64,000 nt of DNA from positions 124,001 to 188,000 of the forward strand of contig JAHQIW010000829.1 of NCBI GenBank assembly GCA_019055375.1. Reading direction: 5' to 3'. Shown in pieces: positions 46,460 through 57,398 of this stretch. Numbering within the stretch: position 1 is the stretch's first letter; every line of letters begins with the position of its first letter. The translations under genes and the position numbers were made by a program. Below the pieces are notes generated by a model. That model made no database searches, was not told the origin of the DNA, and worked only from the letters and a program-made list of their open reading frames with translations. Origin of the DNA: Parelaphostrongylus tenuis (taxonomy: Eukaryota > Nematoda > Chromadorea > Rhabditida > Metastrongylidae).

Positions 46460-46538
46460 TTAGGGTGGTGCAAAAGTAATTGGGGTCTATGCATTAATTT
46501 ACAGTTACCATCTCTGCAATGACTTTTGCACCAACCAA
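46460..46538. mobile_element. 79-bp mariner MITE (MADE1-like)
   Basis: Left end TTAGGGTGGTGCAAAAGTAAT, right end TGACTTTTGCACCAACCAA, flanked by TA on both sides (46458-46459, 46539-46540). The ends match the TIR known from Hsmar1/MADE1 mariners (TTAGGTTGGTGCAAAAGTAAT), and MADE1 is also about 80 bp. No coding sequence. Confidence 0.85.
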
Positions 46539-46540
46539 TA

Positions 46541-47479
46541 AACGATTGACAGATATCCAGTTTCTATCCGAAATTTGAGATAAGATCTAATTAATACGTG
46601 AAAAATCTTCTGAAAGACCGCTATTTAAGAAAAAAGAAGTAAGATTTGAAAAAGTATTTGTCTTCACTTCTCCTAAAAAAATGAGAAACGTGTAGCGCTG
46701 TAAGTTAACGCCTCGAGAACCCTCATAAAAACCTATAAGTTTCTTCCAAAAGATTTTAAATTTTGAACTTTGACAGGAAAAATTCGCAATGATAACTCTC
46801 CGGATGCTAAGACACAAAAAGAACTAGATACATTTATTTATATATTTTCTATTCCAGACATTTTCTCCTATTAAAAAGGCAAAGAAGAGCGATACGATGA
46901 CTAACAAGTTCCTAAAGGTAGGAAAACCCACTGGGCTACTCTTTTATAGACTAGGAAACGTTACTGGATGGCTCGAATCACTTGACGACCAACGGGACGA
47001 CGGGTCAGGTTCCTAAGTTAAATTCACATAACCCAAAATTAGAAGAAAAATAAGAACAATTAAAGCGATTAATGGGTCGTCGAGTCATTCGACAGAACAC
47101 GGGAAACCCCGCGAGACACCTATACACCACAATCACACTGACTGAATGAATCCCAGGCTGAAAGCCCTGAATGTGACTGATTAAAAGTGACGGCATTATG
47201 GTGACAAAATATGAATAAAAAGCTACGAGTATTGATCCTCATAGATCAAAACACCGCCTCCTATTACAAGAGAAACAGAGCTTTAGGATAGTAAGTCACA
47301 CGCTGTAATCAGCACACTAACTCGCGGTAGTAGCTTCCTCCATGACTTAGCTAATGCCATGAGGCTGACATAGAAAAATTTCCCGTGGGCTGAGGTTTCC
47401 GATGTCTCCATCTTCCCAGAGCCCATGCTTCGAATCAGTCAGTTCTCATAAACTCAAACGTCAATCGACTTAAGTTATC
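46541..47479. other. No supported gene
   Basis: Lies upstream of the ABHD12 transmembrane exon, so the missing 5' exon(s) could be here or further right. No exon was recognised; the ORF at 47005-47196 (minus) has no clear family match. Confidence 0.4.
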
Positions 47480-47515
47480 GCCTCTAAAAAAGACGAAGAA
47501 GTAGGAAATGTTAGC
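47480..47515 (+). repeat. Hammerhead-like motif, CTGAAGA family (decayed)
   Basis: GCCTCTAAAAAAGACGAAGA then AGTAGGAAATGTTAGC: GAAA box and TTAGC retained, CTGANGA box lost. Confidence 0.4.
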
Positions 47516-47671
47516 GAAAGAAAATCTTTCATATCAGGGTCGTAGTATTTGAGATATTCGAAGAGAAACTATTATCGTATACTTCGAAATTACAGCATTT
47601 TCACTGCTTTTTTTCGCAGTGTTATTATGTTCTTATATAACTTAGAGAATTGAGTGGTGAACAAAAACACG

Positions 47672-47743
47672 GCCTCAGGCGGGAATCGAACCCACGTTTC
47701 ATCCTATCCGGGGACGCGCGCTCTACCACTACACCACTGAGGC
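47672..47743 (-). ncRNA. tRNA-like cloverleaf (not a canonical tRNA)
   Basis: 72 nt. Acceptor GCCTCAG pairs fully with CTGAGGC; D stem GTGT/GCGC; anticodon stem CGTCC/GGATG; loop CCGGATA; T arm GTGGG-TTCGATT-CCCGC. The head resembles tRNA-Gly. The loop would give anticodon GGA with C33 instead of the near-universal U33, so decoding is unlikely. Probably the pol III head of a repeat. Confidence 0.6.
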
Positions 47744-47908
47744 ACATTTGCCCGACCACTCATTCTTCTACATCTCAATGTTAGCTATCAGCCACCAACC
47801 TTTGACAGGTTTGGTCAGGTACGCGATTTCGCTTTATAAACCCAGTTGAGCTGATAGCTATTCTAATTACTAATACTTCGAAATTACAAAAAATTAAATT
47901 ACAAATGT

Positions 47909-47980
47909 GCTTCAGTGGTGTAGTGGTAGAGCACGCGTCCCCGGATAGGATGAAACGTGGGTTCGATTCCCGCCTGAGGC
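47909..47980 (+). ncRNA. tRNA-like cloverleaf (not a canonical tRNA)
   Basis: Same unit as 47672-47743 in opposite orientation. Acceptor GCTTCAG/CTGAGGC (one G-U), D stem GTGT/GCAC, identical anticodon loop CCGGATA and T arm. Compensated pairing in a slightly different sequence. Confidence 0.6.
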
Positions 47981-48202
47981 CGTGTTTTTGTTCATCATTC
48001 AATTCTCTAAGTTATATAGGAACATAATAACACTGCGAAAAAAGGCACTGAAAATACTGTGATTTCGAAGTATTAGTAATTAGAATAGCTATCAGCTCAA
48101 CTGGGTTTATAAAGCGAAATCGCATACCCGACCAAACCTGTCAAAGTTTGGTGGCTGATAGCTAACATTGAGATGTAGAAGAATGAGTGGTCGGGCAAAT
48201 GT

Positions 48203-48274
48203 GCCTCAGTGGTGTAGTGGTAGAGCACGCGTCCCCGGTTAGGATGAAACGTGGGTTCGATTCCCGCCTCAGGC
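48203..48274 (+). ncRNA. tRNA-like cloverleaf (diverging)
   Basis: Acceptor GCCTCAG faces CTCAGGC, leaving one C-C mismatch. Anticodon loop CCGGTTA. Otherwise like 47909-47980. Confidence 0.55.
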
Positions 48275-48344
48275 CATGTTTTTGTTCACCACTCAATTCT
48301 CTAAGTTATTATCGTATACCCAAATATGTCGAGTGATGTGTTGA

Positions 48345-48760
48345 ACTTTGACCTCAGGCGGGACTCGAACCCACATTTCACCCTTTCCGAGGCGTGCTTA
48401 ACCAACTGTGCTGCCGACGCCTGTTTTGCCACTACTCTTTCTACACTATAATGCGTCAGTATGTTAGCAACCAACCGTCAACAGTATGGCACGGGCAGTC
48501 GCTATCGACAAAAAAAAAACGGTTTGATCGTCTGATAAACAATATCTGTCAGCGTGACTGGGTTCAATGTCGATAGGGACTACTCGTGTCATACCGTTGA
48601 CGGTTGGTTGCTGACAGATAGACGCGTCATAGCGTAGAAAGAATAGCATAAGAACAGGCGTTGGTTGTGCAACGATTCGAGCACGCGCTGCAGGATAGGG
48701 TGAGATGCGGGTTCAAGTCCCAACTGACACAAAAGTTTTGCACATCACCATACATCATCG
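48345..48760. repeat. Palindrome with tRNA-like arms
   Basis: Left minus arm 48352-48424 (GGGACTCGAACCCACATTTC), right plus arm 48655-48735 (GCGGGTTCAAGTCCC). The inner inverted blocks CAACCAACCGTCAACAGTAT and ATACCGTTGACGGTTGGTTG surround a 70-bp A-rich loop. Confidence 0.8.
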
Positions 48761-48789
48761 GGTATATTATCAAAAATACAATTATGTTG

Positions 48790-49090
48790 AGTGATGCGCA
48801 AAAGTTAGACGTCAACGGGTCTCGAACCCACATTTCACCTTTCCAGGGGCGTGCTTAACCGACTGCACTGCCGACGCCTGCTTTACCACTGCATTTCAAC
48901 GCTACAGTGCATCAATCTGTCAGCAACCAACCGTCAGCGGTTTGGCCAGCTAGTCGATATCGACACTGGACCCAGTCACGCTGTCAGATATTGGATAAAT
49001 GTATGATCAAACGCGCTCGGAAAGAATGAAATGCGGGTTCGAGTCCCGGCTGATGTCAAAATTTTTGCACATCACTCTACTTCACTAGAT
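48790..49090. repeat. Palindrome with tRNA-like arms, right arm truncated
   Basis: Left minus arm: GGGTCTCGAACCCACATTTC, then GACTGCACTGCCGACGCCTG. Right arm: only GAAATGCGGGTTCGAGTCCC with the terminus TTTTGCACATCACTCTACTTC. Confidence 0.75.
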
Positions 49091-49119
49091 ATATCTAAAA
49101 CATCGCAACACCACAAAAA

Positions 49120-49830
49120 GAGGTCAAGTAAGAAGAATCCTGCCTGGCAAAACAAAGCGAAATGATAGACTTTGAAGACTCTCGACTCTCCTTTGACCTC
49201 GAGATTGCCAATCAATAATCCAGAATTATTTTAACTCAACCGCCTTAGCGGGCGGTATGATGTTACGAATATATATCCAGTAATACTGAGTTATATACAA
49301 AACTATGAACGTCAGACGGGAATCGAGCCAGCATTTCACCTTCCCGGGGACGCGTGCTAATCATTACTGCATTAGCGACGCGTCTAATTCTCCCATTACT
49401 CTTTCTGCGAGACGAGGCTTTGATTTACCAGCAACCAACAGTCAACGGTTTGACCTGGTAGTCGATATCGACATTGAGTTCAGTCACCCTGGAGATAGAC
49501 AGACCTGGCCAAACCGCTGACGGTTGGTTGCTGGTAAATCAAAGACTCGTCTTGCAGAAAGAGTGATGGGAGAACAGGCGCGTCGCCAGTGCAATAATGA
49601 TTAGCACGCGTCCCTGGGAAGGTGAAATGCGGGCTCGATTCCCGTCTGACGTTCAAAATTTCGCACATAACTCAGTATTACTTGATATATATTCGTAACA
49701 TCATACCGCTCGCAAAGGCGGTCGAGTAAAAATAATTCTGGATTATTGATTGGCAATCTCGAGATCAAAGGAAGGTTGAGAGTCTTCAAAGCCTACCATT
49801 TCGCTTTGTTTTCGCCGAAACATAAGTCTC
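49120..49830. repeat. 0.7-kb near-complete palindrome with tRNA-like arms
   Basis: 49135-49480 reads back as 49480-49820: GACTTTGAAGACTCTCGACT / AGTTGAGAGTCTTCAAAG-type ends, then GATTGCCAATCAATAATCCAGAATTATT, then GGGCGGTATGATGTTACGAA, then tRNA-like arms at 49309-49380 (minus) and 49580-49651 (plus). The centre is GACCTGG...CCAGACCT-like near 49470-49500. Confidence 0.85.
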
Positions 49831-51028
49831 GATAAATAGATAGCAATCACGCTACTCACCCGACTATGCCAATCATTTGACAGGATGTTAGTAATGAAGG
49901 AAAGAGTTCTGCTCCAAAGAGTAGAATGAGTCAGTTCGGGCGTCGATGGCCGAACAACGACGGGCGAGGCGACCACCGCTACGGTCGCTTTTCACTATTG
50001 CAATACTGAACCTACACCGAGTAGAGAAGAGCGATAAGCCTACTATCCAACAGAATCTTCTTCACGAAAATGATAAGAGCTAAGCGAAAAACCTACTCCT
50101 TTAACCCTCCCGAGATCGCGGATCCACGATCTTTGCATCTCTAACTAGAAACTCTGACGGTCTGCTCCTCATAGCATGCTGCGTATAATGCTGGCTGCTG
50201 CGCCTAACATTGGCACGCTGGGGATTAGAGACTCAGAGGAGGTGGAGCAGACCATCCAGAGTTGCCAGTCTGAGGTGGAGAGGCCGTGGCCCACGGTCCC
50301 AAAAGGGTTAATACTTTTTTTTTTGATGGAATAAAGTCATTACGGGTGTCGTATGTCATCTAATTCAGCAAGAAAGAGTCTTCCCAAAATAAACGGACAA
50401 ACTCGGGTAACTGAACATCGGAGAAGTCTTGGTAAACCCGATAAGGGAAAAAATCCGATCTAAGGAAGAGTAAAAGTACTAAACACTCGTTGTGGCGATA
50501 ATAGTAACGACTACAAGCCCGACAAGCGAAAGGGTCAAAGGAGTTCTGAAAAGAAAAACGATGAAATACTTCTCCTTCTTCCATCATTTTCGCACAAAAG
50601 GGGCGCGTCTAATCTGGTGAGTTGCCTGTCTGCGAGGGTATTACTTACTTGACCCTCAGGGTTTCAAAGGCCAGTAGACGAGAGATAACGAGATAGAGAT
50701 CAAAGACTGAAGAACTGAGAGGTAGAGAGGGAAAAGAAAGAAAGGGGGAAAGATCAATAAATCAGAAGATCAAAGATCGCCGACCAAACCACGTCACGAC
50801 TTGATAAGCGTGGCAGATACGATCCAAAAAAAAAGTGTTTTGTAACACATAACCCGATAAACTCTTATGAATGGTTTCTTCAGAAGAAAAACATCTATTT
50901 ATTGAAAATAGAAGCTTTCTTTTTTACAAAGTTAACCCCACTTCGAACAGGTTTACACCCCCAAAACCTGAATTTAATAAATATTTGCGTCAAAATAAAA
51001 TAAAAGCCAAGAAGAAAGTCCCTTTAGC
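49831..51028. other. No supported gene; G+C-richer repeat and CT-rich tract
   Basis: 49930-50320 includes the dispersed repeat shared with 46003-46150. 50640-50760 is purine-rich on plus (pyrimidine-rich on minus) with a strong minus-strand donor GTCAAGTAAGTAA near 50640-50655 and an acceptor CTTTTCAG near 50546. This could be part of an unrecognised minus-strand 5' exon. Confidence 0.4.
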
Positions 51029-51429
51029 GAATTTCAAAGCCCTGGGCTACAAACTTTGAAGGGAGTCCCCTTCCCCCTTTCCCACAAACCCCACGAAATG
51101 AACTCAAACCCCGGTCCAGCGTGACCCTGGGAAGGTTTCCTAATGGCAGAGATTAGCCTGACACAACAAAACCACACGCTTTTTTATCTACGCCGATCAC
51201 TGCGATGCAAAATACAAATCGATTAGGGGAAAACAGATGTAAGGGGAGTCATAAATCAAAAAAAAAAAAAGTGAATTAGAAAACGAGTTCTGCAGTTGCA
51301 GACCACCACGAGCAAAAACAACACGTCATTCCTCCGGCGCATTTTTTCGGGCACGCGGCCGAAAATCATTCGAAACAGGTTAGTGGGGTAAGTGTACAGT
51401 TGTATTCACAACGGGCAGTCGTCGCTGCG

Positions 51430-51560
51430 GGCCACCTATGGCGCAGTGGTCAGTGGTGCCCTGCAACACACGGTCGATAGTTCGATCCCGGCTCCGGTAA
51501 GCCACTGTGAGTTATTGTGAGGGTTAAATATGCATTCAAACACCTCTAACTATGCTACAT
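51430..51560 (+). repeat. Family 1 SINE (duplicated copy 1)
   Basis: CCACCTATGGCGCAGTGGTC A-box region, GATAGTTCGATCCCGGC B box, then GTGAGTTATTGTGAGGGTTAAATATGCATTCA as in 17199-17230. Confidence 0.75.
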
Positions 51561-52060
51561 TGCGTCGCGCCGTCGCTTGAGCGCTAGTCTCAGGCAGGAG
51601 GCATCTGCATGCCTGACTGTCTGCCTGCTTTCCCTTTTTGACTGTCTGCTTTTTGCAAATTTCAAAACCCTGGGCTACAAACTTTGAAGGGACTCCCCCT
51701 CCTCCCTTCCCTCAAACCCCACGAAATGAACTCAAACCCGGGTCCAGCGTGACCCTGGGAAGGTTTCCTAATGGCAGAGATTAGCCTGACACAACAAAAC
51801 CGCACGTTTTTTGATCTACGGCGATCACTGCTATGCAAAATACAAATCGATTAGGGGAAAACATATTTAAGGGGAGTCATAAATCAAAAAAAAACATGTG
51901 AATTAGAAAACGAGTTCTGCAGTTGCAGACCACCACGAGCAACAACAACACGTCGTTCTTCTGGCGCATTTTTTTGCGCACGGCCGAAAATCACTCAGTA
52001 AACAGGTTATTAGGGTAAGTGTAAAATTGATTTACAACGGACAGTCACGTTATGCTGCGA

Positions 52061-52190
52061 GCACGTATGGCGCACTGGTTAGTGATGCCCTGCAACACAC
52101 GGTCGATAGTTCGATCCCGGCTCCGCTGAGCCACCGTGAGTTATTGTGAGGGTTAAATATGCATTCAAACACCTCTAACTATGCTACATG
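52061..52190 (+). repeat. Family 1 SINE (duplicated copy 2)
   Basis: GCACGTATGGCGCACTGGTT, GATAGTTCGATCCCGGC and the same body as copy 1. A detached SINE tail (GGGATTGATTAAGGCGGAGA) is at 52376-52395. Confidence 0.75.
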
Positions 52191-53149
52191 GCGTCGCGCC
52201 GTCGCTTGAGCGCTAGTCTCAGGCAGGAGGTATCTGCATGCCTGACTGTCTGCCTGCTTTCCCACGAGACGCGACGGCGCCATTACAGTAGCTGAGTGGG
52301 ATTTAGCGTCGCGCGGCTCGGTACGAAATAATCCTTAGAGGGCTATACAAAAGACCAACATCGCGCAAGCCTCTAGGGATTGATTAAGGCGGAGAGCTTT
52401 ATCTTTTGGGGCTGTGCTCATTGCCATTACGACACCGAAGCAATCAATAGTGTGTTTTCTGTGTTAAGGATTAGCCCTTCAAGAACCAAACGGTACGTTT
52501 CCTACCGTGCTGCGCGACGTCAAATCTCAGTCAGGTACAGTAATGGCGGAGTCGCGAGTCGTGGTAAAGCAGGCGTAGATAGCCAGACATGCACATGCCG
52601 CCTACTCCGACGGCCGCGCAAGCGACGGCACGACGCCGCCTGCCTATCAACGTTGGTCCTCCAAGGGTTGATTGATTTCGTGCGAGATTTCATCTTGGTT
52701 TGTTGTTTTTGTTTTTTTTTTCTGAGCTGTTTTCTATTTTGAGCTCTAAAAAGAAGTGTGGGAGAAGGCGCAGACTATCTGCGAAACGCAGCCCATCCTA
52801 AGTAATGCCACCACACTTCTGTAGAATCCACTTTTGACTGGACTGAAGTACATCAGCTCTATCAAAACGAGAGCGGAACGTGAACAAATGGACTATTGAG
52901 TGGATTTGTGGGACCGTCTTGGTGTCGAAAAAATAAAGTATAAAAGATAACATTTCTGGAGCTGATCACAGCTCTGGAACATTCTACACAGTCCACTCCA
53001 TATATGGCAATGTCGGAGTGACTGAACGGTATATTTGATCCGATGGAGTGGTGTGTATTGGCATACCAAACTATCGAACCATTGCTTCAATCGACTCTAA
53101 CAAAATGTACCAGTTTACTGATTTTGGGTGTATGCATAGATTGGTTAAC
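52191..53149. other. No supported gene; hairpin at 52752-52820
   Basis: 52196-52330 is a G+C-rich palindromic stretch similar to 13930-14030. AGAAGTGTGG at 52752-52761 pairs perfectly with CCACACTTCT at 52811-52820 around an inner CTGCG/CGCAG hairpin. Confidence 0.45.
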
Positions 53150-53225
53150 CGCTATGGACCGGACCACTAAGTGTGAATTACAAAGAGCCTCTAACCACAG
53201 CGCTACACACGCCCCTAAAGAGATG
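53150..53225 (-). repeat. Family 1 SINE head
   Basis: Reverse of GGGGCGTGTGTAGCGCTGTGG followed by TTAGAGGCTC; A-box region of the tRNA-derived family. Confidence 0.6.
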
Positions 53226-55690
53226 TGAATGCACACGAATTTTCGGAGGTAACAGGGTGGTCGTGTCAGTGTTTTCTTTTTACAGATGAATCTGAAAGTC
53301 TTCTAACAGACGAACGTTGTAGAATGAAAGTCTCTATGTATATGATGATCTGCGGTTCATGTTGTCTTCTCAGCGTAAATCTCGTCCACAAACTCGGGCA
53401 ATCACACCTTCACACAAGCAGTAGGTCGAAAAGTACAAAGCATAATTGATGCGGAGCAGTTATGAGACAGTAAAGAGGTGTTTTCAATAGATTTATGATG
53501 TAGGACCGTAACATAAACTCCAATGAAGTTTTGATATGACGAAGCAAAAAAGTATTGTAATCATTTCACATAGTGTGCATAGATTTTCCCATAAAAGACA
53601 AAGAAGTAAGAATTTTCCACAACCAGTGCTCCTCATAGTGAGTTCGAGTTTTTTTCATACTATCAGGAATGAGCGAAAGTTATCGCATAAAGCAAACAAG
53701 ACATCAGCAATTCATATGACATATGACAGAGATAACAGTCCACCTTGTCAATAAAGCATATTTTATTCGTCTCTTGAACGAAATTATTTGCCGACTTCTG
53801 TGAATGTAAAGGCTGATTAACCTCGAAAAACAGTGTGACCAACTAGACTGTGCAATTATCGACTTAGGGTTAAGATCTATAAATGGTAAGCCAGAAAAGT
53901 TTATCATAGATTTTTTTTTTATAAGGATCCAAAGAGGATGGGTATTTTGATGAAATAAACAAAGAACAGAATATGTTATATACGGCAGACAGCTTTTCAT
54001 CAAATGGTGCATTGAGAAGGTTTCTCGTTTTTCTCGTGAACGCTTCTTAGCAATTGATAATCTCTCTGCTTAAACGTGTCCTACTGTGATCCCTGCTATG
54101 TTCTCTACAGAAAAAAAAAACGCTAACGTACACATTAATAAATGCCCACAAATTTTCGCTCGATAAGAATGCTCATAGCAAAACAAAAAAGTTCTGAACA
54201 GCAAAATAAAAAACTTGAAAAGAAGTGCCCTGATTTCAATGAATAAGGTCGCAAATGTTTTATGGAAAAAGTGCAGTAGTTGCTGGAAAAAAAACCCTTT
54301 CAATCGCTTAGGTGTTCGAGATGAGAGTTCCGATGAGAAGAAGTAAAAATCAGAAAAGACAACGAAAATTTTTATATCACTGGCTACGATTAGCACATTT
54401 TATCAATTTAATCGCAGCTGATAAGACTTAAGCGAGCAAAATTGTGTATGTTAAGAATATAAAAGGTATTATACGTAAGCGATTGCACGTATTGAAGTCA
54501 ATACACATGGTTGCGAGTGTGTTAGTGGAATTTAGCGAGTGTGGTGAAACTTCCACTATTGGCGAAGATTCCATCGTATTTTTATCAGTTGACAGATCGG
54601 TGTTATCACATTCGAAAAACGAGGTGTTGCTATTTTTCTACGAGCGCAACCCGACCGGCTTGTTAGTTGCACAGCTATGTAGCGTACGCCTAGACAATTG
54701 ATGCAAGGTTGAACACAAGTGATAAGGGGTTTTGTGTTTGCCCTGTGACCAAAGCAGCTCTTGCAGAAGAATTTGTCCACACCATGCTGCAGTGACATGC
54801 ACTTTTGTGTAGGCGAAGACATATTCATTTACACGTAGATGCGTCTAAATCCTACGACTTGCGTATTGCACACTGTAAACCTAGAATCCAAATGCTTATC
54901 AAGTATTGTAGGAAATGGTCCAGAGTTGGCTGGAACGTATGTGCTCCTCGGGTATTTTGCAAAAGCGTAACAAATCACCTAAAGGAGATCATCATTGGTT
55001 AGATGGGTCTCATATTAAGTAACTCGAGAAACTCTCGAAACGACACCATTGATTATGACGAATAAGAAGAGTTTGATAGTATCGAAAGCACATTCAAATT
55101 GCAACTAGATTGGTAAAGACGATAAATTTGCTGGTAATTGACTCTGATCGTTTGTGCGTAGATAAAGAACACATTCGATGTAGACAGATTTATTTAGGAA
55201 TATTGTAAGGACGAAGAGAAGGAGAGAGCTGAATAACGTTAAAAAGGAGTAGGAGCGTCAAGAGAACTTTATATTTTCAGCAGGGCTTATATGTGGACTG
55301 ACGTAAGCAATCAAATGTACATGAACATGCTCTTGGCAATTTTTTTGCTAAAAATTGCCAAAATTTAGGAACGTTGTAGGCTGCATTATATTGAATAGAT
55401 TCCTTACATTTACAGAAAAGACTGTCACGCACAATATCCAATATTTTCTGTTGTGTGGACTTCACAGTTGGGTCACAAGGTCATTATCAAACATGACAGT
55501 AAATAAGATATGGCGGGATTAAGACAGTTATAGAAGGGAGAGGTTCTCCGGTTTTGCTGCAAGATTTGAACAGCGAGATGAATAAAAAGAGCGAGCATAG
55601 ACAAGTCATTCTGTCTCGCAAAACAATAATAACTTATCGAGGGACAGAAAGATAGTTTAGGAGCTTAATACATCCTGACAACATATTTTG
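53226..55690. other. No supported gene
   Basis: A+T-rich with hydrophobic low-complexity ORFs (for example 54070-54396, minus) that reflect base composition. Confidence 0.45.
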
Positions 55691-56005
55691 AACCTTTTAT
55701 GAGGTCACTTATACAGTGCAATACACGTATTTCGGCCATGCAGCCTCGTTACTTGCACAGTGCTCGTCGTCTGTGCCAATCTCTCTCTGGGGAGAGCCAC
55801 TTACAAAGAGGAACCATAGACGAATACATTACATTCCTCTCAAAACATGCTACAAGGATGCATTTTTCTCCGATTTTGCTGCAAAGTTTGAAGAACTAAA
55901 TGAATTTACATTACATCTGAATACATGGATGAAAGAGCGATTATACGCTAGTCACGTCGTCATGCAAAACATTGATAACTTCTCAGGTGGCAGAGTTATA
56001 ATTTA
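55691..56005 (-). repeat. Old hammerhead-bearing element
   Basis: Keeps the layout of 45650-45985 (hammerhead near the left end, then GACGAATACATTACATTCC in place of GACGAACGTTTTACA) at low identity. Confidence 0.5.
55716..55758 (-). ncRNA. Decayed hammerhead with rewritten stem I
   Basis: 43 nt on the minus strand, from 55758. The stem I strands are GTGCAA and TTGCAC, fully complementary but unrelated to GCCCGA/TCGGGC of the other copies. Stem II is GGCT-GCAT-GGCC, with GAAA present. The core reads GTAACGA in place of CTGACGA, so it is inactive. The covarying stems support an RNA-level structure in the ancestor. Confidence 0.65.
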
Positions 56006-56541
56006 AAACTGTCATATCAAGAAAATGATCCAGAGGTTTTTCTCCTAGTAGGTAACGAAAAAAAAAACCATCTGATAAGGCCGTTTGCAACAGATATTAC
56101 AATAAATGCGAGCAAATGCGCCAGACGATTCGCCACACAGTAAACATAACTTGTGAAGTTTACAGAAGAAGACAACCAGACAAAACAAGACGCAATCCAT
56201 TTTCATACGAGAGGCGTTTTCAATCATTCATGGGATTACGTGCAAGGATTGATCCGAGAGAAACTATATGAGAGAAAGAGAGTAGTGTCTTCACCTGCCA
56301 CCACCCTTGCTGAGCTACAGTGTTTCTAACTGGTACGGGGTGTTGCGCTTCAACTGGTAGAAATAGCTGCTACAGTAGTACAGCCCTTGACATACTTTTC
56401 AAGTTATCGTCATCTATCTTTGTTGCCAAGAACCAATTTCGCTACGAGGCAAAGTAGTGTTGGTCCTCTTGTTTAGGTATAGCCGTTTTCCTCTCATGTA
56501 GTTTACCAACCCGTTCACAACTGTTTCTAGCATCTCGAATC
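56006..56541. other. No supported gene
   Basis: Short ORFs only. Confidence 0.45.
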
Positions 56542-56905
56542 CTATTCCCAAAAGTTCTGTGCGGCTTTTTGAACTAATCCCTTTCTAAAGATCAAATCGA
56601 GAAAGTAAGTAGTATAACTATTAAAAAGACTCCAGATTCCGATAGTTCTGAGCTTTATAGAGCCACCACATATGTTAGATATTTCACAGAAGATCCACGT
56701 GGACACTGTAACTATCAGCAGATCAGCGCAAACATGAATCATCCGGAAATGCTTAGAATGAACATATTCGATGATCACATTACGAAATTCCTCTCTCTCA
56801 ACAGTCTCAATTTTCGATAAGGTATATTCCTTCAACAGCAATAGTATGAACCACTGGATAGAACAATCGCAACAAAATAAGCCATTTAACCTTTCAAAAG
56901 TTTCT
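56542..56905 (-). CDS. Unidentified ORF or exon, membrane-like
   Basis: Open for 120 codons with no good ATG start, so it is more likely an exon or relic than a gene by itself. The sequence has two hydrophobic segments (WFILLLLKEY; HVCADLLIVTVSTWIF) and a conserved-looking tail (FNSYTTYFLDLIFRKG). The pattern is reminiscent of a nematode membrane protein, but no family can be named. The final TAG follows QNFWE. Confidence 0.3.
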
Positions 56906-57398
56906 ATTCATACTACTGGATATATTATCTACTATTTTTATTACTGGAGATGTTACCTAGATATGTGTAATTCACACCAATGCCGAATTGAGGTTAACGT
57001 CAATTTGGGAGAACACAGCATGAAGAAACTCCGGCTTATGACACTGGCTGCAGTCCTTAATTCGGCATCTCGAGTTTCATGATGAAAACGATGAAGTTGT
57101 GTCCTCTGGTAAACGAGTTTAGCATTCGTATGCGTTATATTAGAGGGGTACCATAGATTTCTCAGAAAAAAGAACCTCTTTCCAGCCGGTATGCATCTAT
57201 TGGATGTGGTTTCTTCGTTGTGTATGCCCCATTTTTGATATTTTTACTAAGAATTGCCTAAAATGTCTCTAGTGTTTGTATCATGTATCTATGTCGTCGC
57301 ACTGATCATTGACTGAGTCAAGCGGACAACACTCAACCTTCCATTATTCCTCATCCCGTGCAGGTCGTCCTCGCTGCAAGGATTCGTTGAGTAACATA

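Larger units (their letters stand above)
47575..48312. repeat. Nested palindromes carrying three tRNA-like units
   Basis: Arm 47637-47883 is the reverse complement of 48061-48310 at near identity, including GCTATCAGC...GCTGATAGC inner blocks. The left flank 47585-47670 is repeated inverted at 47980-48065 (AACACTGCGAAAAAA). Each arm bears a tRNA-like cloverleaf. The high arm identity suggests recent origin or gene conversion. Confidence 0.85.
51029..52190. repeat. Tandem duplication, unit about 0.63 kb
   Basis: CCCTGGGCTACAAACTTTGA at 51040 recurs at 51668, and CACACGGTCGATAGTTCGAT at 51466 recurs at 52095, an offset of 628-629 bp throughout. Identity is high, with small indels such as the A-run at 51258. 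Each unit contains one family 1 SINE head, so the SINE inserted before the duplication. Confidence 0.9.

Noticed and set aside
47909..47980. Functional tRNA gene
   Set aside because: Cloverleaf folds well, but C33 and the anticodon loop CCGGATA are not tRNA-like, and the unit is one arm of a repeated palindrome.
50360..50587. Upstream exon of the ABHD12 gene
   Set aside because: A minus-strand acceptor and hydrophobic stretch are present, but the frame is broken and does not join in phase to the exon at 46365; left as unexplained splice-like signals.
52380..52742. 120-codon plus-strand gene
   Set aside because: Starts in a SINE tail, runs through a G+C-rich repeat and ends in a poly-T stretch; no domain.
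54070..54396. Hydrophobic minus-strand protein
   Set aside because: Phe/Leu-rich because of A+T composition; no start context, no family.
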